Assembly: GCA_024508935.1 (NCBI GenBank)
Contig: JANINW010000004.1
Location: forward strand, 1-36,324
From: Flavipsychrobacter sp.
Lineage (GTDB): Bacteria; Bacteroidota; Bacteroidia; Chitinophagales; Chitinophagaceae
Length of the DNA: 36,324 bases
Reading direction: 5' to 3'
Shown: positions 32,726-36,324 of the stretch, piece by piece
Numbering within the stretch: position 1 is the stretch's first letter
Layout: every line of letters begins with the position of its first letter
Translations under genes and position numbers: made by a program
The notes under the pieces: generated by a model
Seen by the model: the letters and a program-made list of their open reading frames with translations, nothing else
What the model was told of the DNA's origin: nothing
Database searches by the model: none

Positions 32726-34017
32726 TGCTCATTTATTTTTTTAAGTCTTACAGAAACAGAAGCGGCGTGTGCATCCAGCCCTTCGGCCATAGCCATCGTC
32801 TCTATGGTATTGCCCAGTGCATTTAACCCTTCGGGGGAAATAGACTGGAACGTGACCTTTTTTACAAAACTGTCTACTGACACACCACTGTAGGCTGCCG
32901 CATATCCATTGGTAGGCAGCGTGTGGTTGGTGCCCGATGCATAGTCGCCTGCACTCTCCGGTGTATAGTTGCCGAGGAATACAGAACCTGCATTCACCAC
33001 CATGCCAGCCAGCGCATCGGCCTCTTTGCCGGCTATGATGAGGTGCTCCGGCGCATAACTGTTGATGATGTTCATACCCGCTTGCAGCGAAGTGGTGATG
33101 ATGGCTACGCTGTTTTGCAATGCGGCTGCGGCTATGTCTTTGCGTGGCAGTAATGCCAGTTGTTTTTCCAGTTCTGCATTTACCGCATCCGTTACAGCAA
33201 TGCTGTCGGTTACCAGCAGTACCTGCGAATCTGCACCATGTTCGGCCTGCGCCAATAGGTCTGCTGCAACAAAAGCAGGCTCGCAGCTATCGTCGGCCAG
33301 TATCGCTACCTCCGAAGGGCCTGCGGGCAGGTCTATGGCCACGCCCATGCTTTGCACCAGTAGTTTGGCGGCCATCACATAGCGGTTACCGGGGCCGAAT
33401 ATCTTCTGCACTTTGGGTATGGTTTCCGTACCGAAGGCCATAGCTGCAATAGCCTGCGCACCACCCACAGCGTATACAGCCGTTACACCGGTAAGCTTTG
33501 CAGCGTACAGGATAGCAGGGTATATCTCTGCCGGTGATGCAGCAGGTGTGCACACAATTATGTTTTTACAACCGGCTATTTTAGCCGGTATGGCAGCCAT
33601 CAGCAGCGATGAGAATAAAGGTGCTGTACCACCGGGTATATAAATGCCGACCGTATCTATGGCTATACTTTTGCGCCAGCACTGTACACCCGGCATAGTG
33701 GTGACTACAGGGCTGCTGTCGTTTGTGCAGGCACGGTGAAAGGTCTCAATATTCTTTGCTGCAGTGTTAATAGCTGCTTTCAGTTCCGGTGATATAGTAT
33801 CAGCAGCAGCAGACCATGTTGCCTCATTCAGTACTATACTGCTGCCGGTAAGGCCATCAAAGCGGCGGCAATAGTCCAGCAGTGCAGCATCGCCATTTGT
33901 TTTTATGTTCATGGCAATTTCTTTCACCGTAGCGTATAATTGTTCTTCGCTATTAGCCGGCCGCTGTAGTAGTTGCTGCAGTTCCTGTGCTGCAGGGTAT
34001 TTGAACACGCGCATCAT
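32722..34017 (-). CDS. hisD: Histidinol dehydrogenase
   Basis: A 431-residue Zn-dependent NAD enzyme for the last two oxidations to histidine. It shows IPGGTAPLFSS, FGPGNRYVMAAKLLVQ and DLPAGPSEVAI. The Zn site contributors are Q257 and H260 in QAEHGAD. YAPEHL and SAGDYASGTNHTLPTNG are also present. Length is normal. The start ATGATG overlaps the hisG stop (ATGA, four bases). Confidence 0.97.
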   Translation of the reverse strand: MMRVFKYPAAQELQQLLQRPANSEEQLYATVKEIAMNIKTNGDAALLDYCRRFDGLTGSSIVLNEATWSAAADTISPELKAAINTAAKNIETFHRACTNDSSPVVTTMPGVQCWRKSIAIDTVGIYIPGGTAPLFSSLLMAAIPAKIAGCKNIIVCTPAASPAEIYPAILYAAKLTGVTAVYAVGGAQAIAAMAFGTETIPKVQKIFGPGNRYVMAAKLLVQSMGVAIDLPAGPSEVAILADDSCEPAFVAADLLAQAEHGADSQVLLVTDSIAVTDAVNAELEKQLALLPRKDIAAAALQNSVAIITTSLQAGMNIINSYAPEHLIIAGKEADALAGMVVNAGSVFLGNYTPESAGDYASGTNHTLPTNGYAAAYSGVSVDSFVKKVTFQSISPEGLNALGNTIETMAMAEGLDAHAASVSVRLKKINEQ

Positions 34018-34868
34018 ACGATCATCTTTTCTATAGCAGTTACCAATATGCCCTGCGCGCCTTCCCTGCGCAGGCTTTCTATAATGTTCCAGAAATCATC
34101 TTCCTGCACTACCGAGTGCACAGAGCTCCAGCCTTCGGTAGCCAGCGGGAGTATGGTAGGACTTTTCATGCCGGGTATAATGCGGATAATGTTCTCTAAA
34201 TTCTCGTCCGGTGCATTCAGCAGTATGTATTTATACTTCTTCGAGCGCTTCACGGCTTCTATGCGGAACAGCAACTGGTCGAGTATGCGCTGCTTTTCTG
34301 CCGCCAGCACGGGGCCTTGTACCAGTACGGCTTCAGACCGCAGTATCACTTCTGTTTCTTCCAGGTTGTTGAGGAAGAGTGTGCTGCCGGAACTTACCAG
34401 GTCGCAAATGGCATCTGCCAAACCTATATTCGGTGCTATCTCTACCGATCCGCTTATTTCGTGTATCTCGGCACTCACACCATTGTCCTGCAAAAAGGCA
34501 TTGAGTATCACCGGGTAGCTGGTGGCGATACGCCTGCCCGATAGACAGGCTATGCTTTTATAAGCACTGCCCTTTGGTACAGCTACCGACAGGCGGCATT
34601 TGCCAAAACCCAGGGGCAGCAGGGTGGTGATGGGCTTTTGTTTTTCCAGCACTACATTCTCACCCACAATGCCAATATCGGCCACGCCGTCTTCTACGTA
34701 CTGCGGTATATCGTCATCGCGCAGGTACAGCACTTCCAGCGGGAAGTTGCCTGCTGTTACCTTCAGGCTGTTCACCCCATTGCTTACTTCTATGCCGCAT
34801 TCCTTCAGCAGGCCGATGGAATCATCGTGCAGGCGTCCTGATTTTTGTACTGCGATCTTTAGTTTCAT
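34014..34868 (-). CDS. hisG: ATP phosphoribosyltransferase, long form
   Basis: A 284-residue enzyme that joins ATP and PRPP in the first, feedback-inhibited step. The catalytic domains show KIAVQKSGRL, DIGIVGENVV, the PRPP-loop region near DLVSSGSTLFLNNL, and ATSYP. The C-terminal 75 residues (ILLNAPDENLENIIRIIPGMKSPTILPL, WNIIESLRREGAQGILV) are the ACT-like regulatory domain of the long form, so no HisZ partner is needed. It is the first structural gene of the operon and lies 14 bases downstream of the attenuator terminator's T tract. Confidence 0.96.
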   Translation of the reverse strand: MKLKIAVQKSGRLHDDSIGLLKECGIEVSNGVNSLKVTAGNFPLEVLYLRDDDIPQYVEDGVADIGIVGENVVLEKQKPITTLLPLGFGKCRLSVAVPKGSAYKSIACLSGRRIATSYPVILNAFLQDNGVSAEIHEISGSVEIAPNIGLADAICDLVSSGSTLFLNNLEETEVILRSEAVLVQGPVLAAEKQRILDQLLFRIEAVKRSKKYKYILLNAPDENLENIIRIIPGMKSPTILPLATEGWSSVHSVVQEDDFWNIIESLRREGAQGILVTAIEKMIV

Positions 34869-34881
34869 AATTTTTAGAAAT

Positions 34882-34912
34882 AAAAAAAGGGGCTTACCGT
34901 TAGGTAAGCCCC
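34882..34912 (-). terminator. his attenuator terminator
   Basis: On the minus strand GGGGCTTACC (34912-34903) and GGTAAGCCCC (34898-34889) form a perfect 10-bp stem with a 4-base loop, followed by seven T (34888-34882). It sits between the leader peptide's stop and hisG, so it must be read through for the operon to be expressed. The 5' arm can instead pair with GGTAGGCC (34968-34961) inside the leader ORF, eight pairs with one G-U, which would be the antiterminator. Confidence 0.9.
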
Positions 34913-34934
34913 TGTGAGAAATTGATAGTATGGT

Positions 34935-35018
34935 CTACTGCCCATGCACAATATCATCCAGGCCTACCCTGTGAAGGATAAGATGATGATGTTGATGCAT
35001 ATGCAGATTTTGAATCAT
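34935..35018 (-). CDS. hisL: his operon leader peptide
   Basis: A 27-codon ORF rich in histidine. It starts MIQNLHMHQHHHLILHR and has seven His among 27 residues (positions 6, 8, 10, 11, 12, 16 and 25); six lie within eleven codons. It ends at TAG (34937-34935), 23 bases before the first arm of the terminator. It is read in the same direction as hisG, begins about 20 bases after a promoter box, and is too short for usual gene finders. In the attenuation scheme known from enteric his operons, a ribosome stalled at the His codons when charged tRNA-His is scarce leaves the antiterminator strand free. The symbol is given by analogy. Confidence 0.88.
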   Translation of the reverse strand: MIQNLHMHQHHHLILHRVGLDDIVHGQ

Positions 35019-35040
35019 AGTTTTTGTGCTGCTATTGATG

Positions 35041-35072
35041 CAAACTAAAAAACTATTTTTCGAATTACCAAA
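35041..35072 (-). promoter_or_regulatory. Promoter of the his operon
   Basis: On the minus strand TTTG (35072-35069) is followed after 20 bases by TTAGTTTG (35048-35041), seven of eight matches to the -7 consensus TAnnTTTG. Spacing fits the 17-23 bases known for Bacteroidota promoters. Transcription would begin near 35035, about 17 bases before the leader peptide ATG. Confidence 0.6.
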
Positions 35073-35280
35073 ATTTAAATTGTTAATGACTGTGGTTGCC
35101 TTTGTCATTTACATCCTGCGGCAAGATGCTGATTGCCTGTAAATAAAGCGTTCCAGCCAATTATTTCTCCTTGCTTTTTTATTGTAAAAATGATGCGATG
35201 TACGCGCAAGGATATTCGGCATAGCATTTGATGCCGTATCTTTATGTAGCTACATTTTACCTAAGCTTATGTAATAACCT

Positions 35281-36324
35281 ATGCAGCCCCGTTTATTTAC
35301 CATAACCTTTCCTATTAGTGCTATAAGGCACTTGCTATACACCTTATGTTGTCTATGTATCATCCCGCTTTACTGCCATGCACAGGGCGAGAATAATGTA
35401 TGGGCTTTCGGTATTAACGCAGGGCTCGATTTCAATTCCGGTACACCGCAATTTTTTATATCAAAATCGGCCACCAGCGAGGGTAGCGCTACGGTATGCG
35501 GGCCTGACGGGCAACTGCTGTTTTACAGCGATGGCAATCATGTATGGGACCGCAACCAAAACCTTACACCCAATGGCACCGGCCTGCTGGGCAATACCGG
35601 GGGATGGGCAACGCAATATGGCTCGTCTACGCAGGGGGTGGCCATCGTACCCTTCCCTGCCGATGTAAATAAATACTACCTCTTCACGCTCGATTGTGCC
35701 GAATCGATCACACCATATTATGCAGGCTACCTGCGCTATTCGGTAGTAGATATGAGCCTCAACGGCGGGCTGGGTGATGTAGTTGCCGGGCAAAAGAATA
35801 TTGTTGTAGACAGTTTTAAAAGCGAGAAGATGACCGTGGCCAAAGGCAGTGGTTGTTTTTTCTGGGTGGTAACACACCAGTGGGGCAGCAATGAATTCCG
35901 CAGCTATAAAGTAAGCGATAACGGGGTGGGGGCGGCTGTTTCTTCTTTTGCCAGCAGCATCCCTGCATCGCAGCTGGGGGGGAAATGGGATTATATGGGT
36001 GGTGAAATAAAAGTATCGCCCAACCAGGAATGGCTGGTTTGCGTGGGTGGCAGGCCGCTTGCCGCAGAACTTTTTCGTTTTGATAACAGTACTGGTATAT
36101 TAAGTAATGCTGCCAGCCTGTACAAAAGAGATACAGGTTACCTGTACGGTACCAGCTTTTCGCCCGATGGCAGTAAGCTATACTTTGGCGTGATGGATGG
36201 TGTAGGCGCTAAGAACTTACCGCTCTTTCAGTATGACCTGTCGCTGCTGCCGGATACGGCTGCTGTACGGAAGTCGGCCACCGAAGTAGGGCCGGCTTCT
36301 ACCTGGAGTGGTATGCGTATAGGT
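35281..36324 (+). CDS. Secreted protein, N-terminal 348 residues (runs off the window)
   Basis: An open frame from ATG 35281 to the window edge without a stop. The first 35 residues look like a signal peptide ending CHAQG. The mature part opens NNVWAFGINAGLDFNSGTP and continues with SATSEGSATVCGPDGQLLFYSDGNHVWDRNQ, TGLLGNTGG, STQGVAIVPFP and YYLFTLD, then later FSPDGSKLYFG. This is the opening of the large Bacteroidota surface proteins that often end in a gliding/T9SS sorting domain; that end is outside the window. The pattern is beta-propeller-like (kelch/WD type). Upstream, TATCTTTA at 35237-35244 is a weak promoter candidate. The 200 bases between the his promoter and this start hold nothing else that I can support. 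Confidence 0.8.
   Translation, partial: MQPRLFTITFPISAIRHLLYTLCCLCIIPLYCHAQGENNVWAFGINAGLDFNSGTPQFFISKSATSEGSATVCGPDGQLLFYSDGNHVWDRNQNLTPNGTGLLGNTGGWATQYGSSTQGVAIVPFPADVNKYYLFTLDCAESITPYYAGYLRYSVVDMSLNGGLGDVVAGQKNIVVDSFKSEKMTVAKGSGCFFWVVTHQWGSNEFRSYKVSDNGVGAAVSSFASSIPASQLGGKWDYMGGEIKVSPNQEWLVCVGGRPLAAELFRFDNSTGILSNAASLYKRDTGYLYGTSFSPDGSKLYFGVMDGVGAKNLPLFQYDLSLLPDTAAVRKSATEVGPASTWSGMRIG

Noticed and set aside
34869-35040. T-box or other riboswitch before hisG
   Set aside because: No T-box sequence or riboswitch core is present; the His-rich ORF plus terminator and antiterminator explain the region better.
35073-35280. Small RNA or gene in the gap before the last ORF
   Set aside because: No hairpin-plus-T structure and no ORF with a start signal; only A/T-rich sequence and weak promoter-like boxes.

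Overview
The window reads as a chromosomal segment of a Bacteroidota bacterium, probably a Chitinophagaceae-like member of Chitinophagales; the lower rank is inference. The signs are a PorT/SprT-type type IX secretion (T9SS) protein, a protein with a T9SS-like C-terminal sorting domain, a FISUMP-domain lipoprotein, promoters of the Bacteroidota TAnnTTTG type, few Shine-Dalgarno sites, and many secreted proteins with signal peptides ending in AQ.

Layout. At 1-2170 are a tRNA-Asn and a large membrane glycosyltransferase fused to a degenerate sugar-phosphate transferase. At 2197-5500 are an SRPBCC/GyrI-like membrane protein, the 23S rRNA methyltransferase gene rlmN, and an AT-rich two-gene island with an Abi_C-type abortive-infection protein. 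At 5642-12446 are a lipoprotein with caspase-like sequence features, a multi-PAS histidine kinase, an SDR oxidoreductase, and a flavodoxin-like/DUF998 gene pair. At 12526-18775 is a run of secreted proteins: an SBBP-repeat T9SS cargo, a protein with a possible TonB-like C terminus, and a WG-repeat protein. At 19194-22453 are a large outer-membrane usher-like barrel and a small helical orphan, each preceded by a phased array of 11-bp direct repeats. At 22530-26136 are porT, a 1-Cys peroxiredoxin, fabG and fabH. At 26238-27890 are small lipoproteins, an MmcQ/YjbR protein and a secreted orphan. At 27907-34868, on the minus strand, is a complete histidine operon hisG-D-C-B-H-A-F-IE. The window ends inside a secreted protein gene.

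How they work together. The his operon encodes all the dedicated steps from PRPP + ATP to histidine. Its genes overlap or are spaced by a few bases. It is headed by a complete-looking ribosome-mediated attenuator: a promoter, a 27-residue leader peptide with seven His, an antiterminator pairing and an intrinsic terminator. fabG and fabH are fatty-acid synthesis genes separated by two inverted arrays of an 8-bp repeat. porT belongs to the export system for cargos such as the SBBP-repeat protein.

The strongest second-look items are the his attenuator and the two 11-bp-phased GTTAA arrays, which resemble binding sites of PhoB/OmpR-family regulators. Next come short tandem repeats that begin at or beside stop codons of several genes, the usher-like barrel, and the lipoprotein with a possible clan CD peptidase dyad. 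No insertion sequence, prophage, integrase or CRISPR array was seen.
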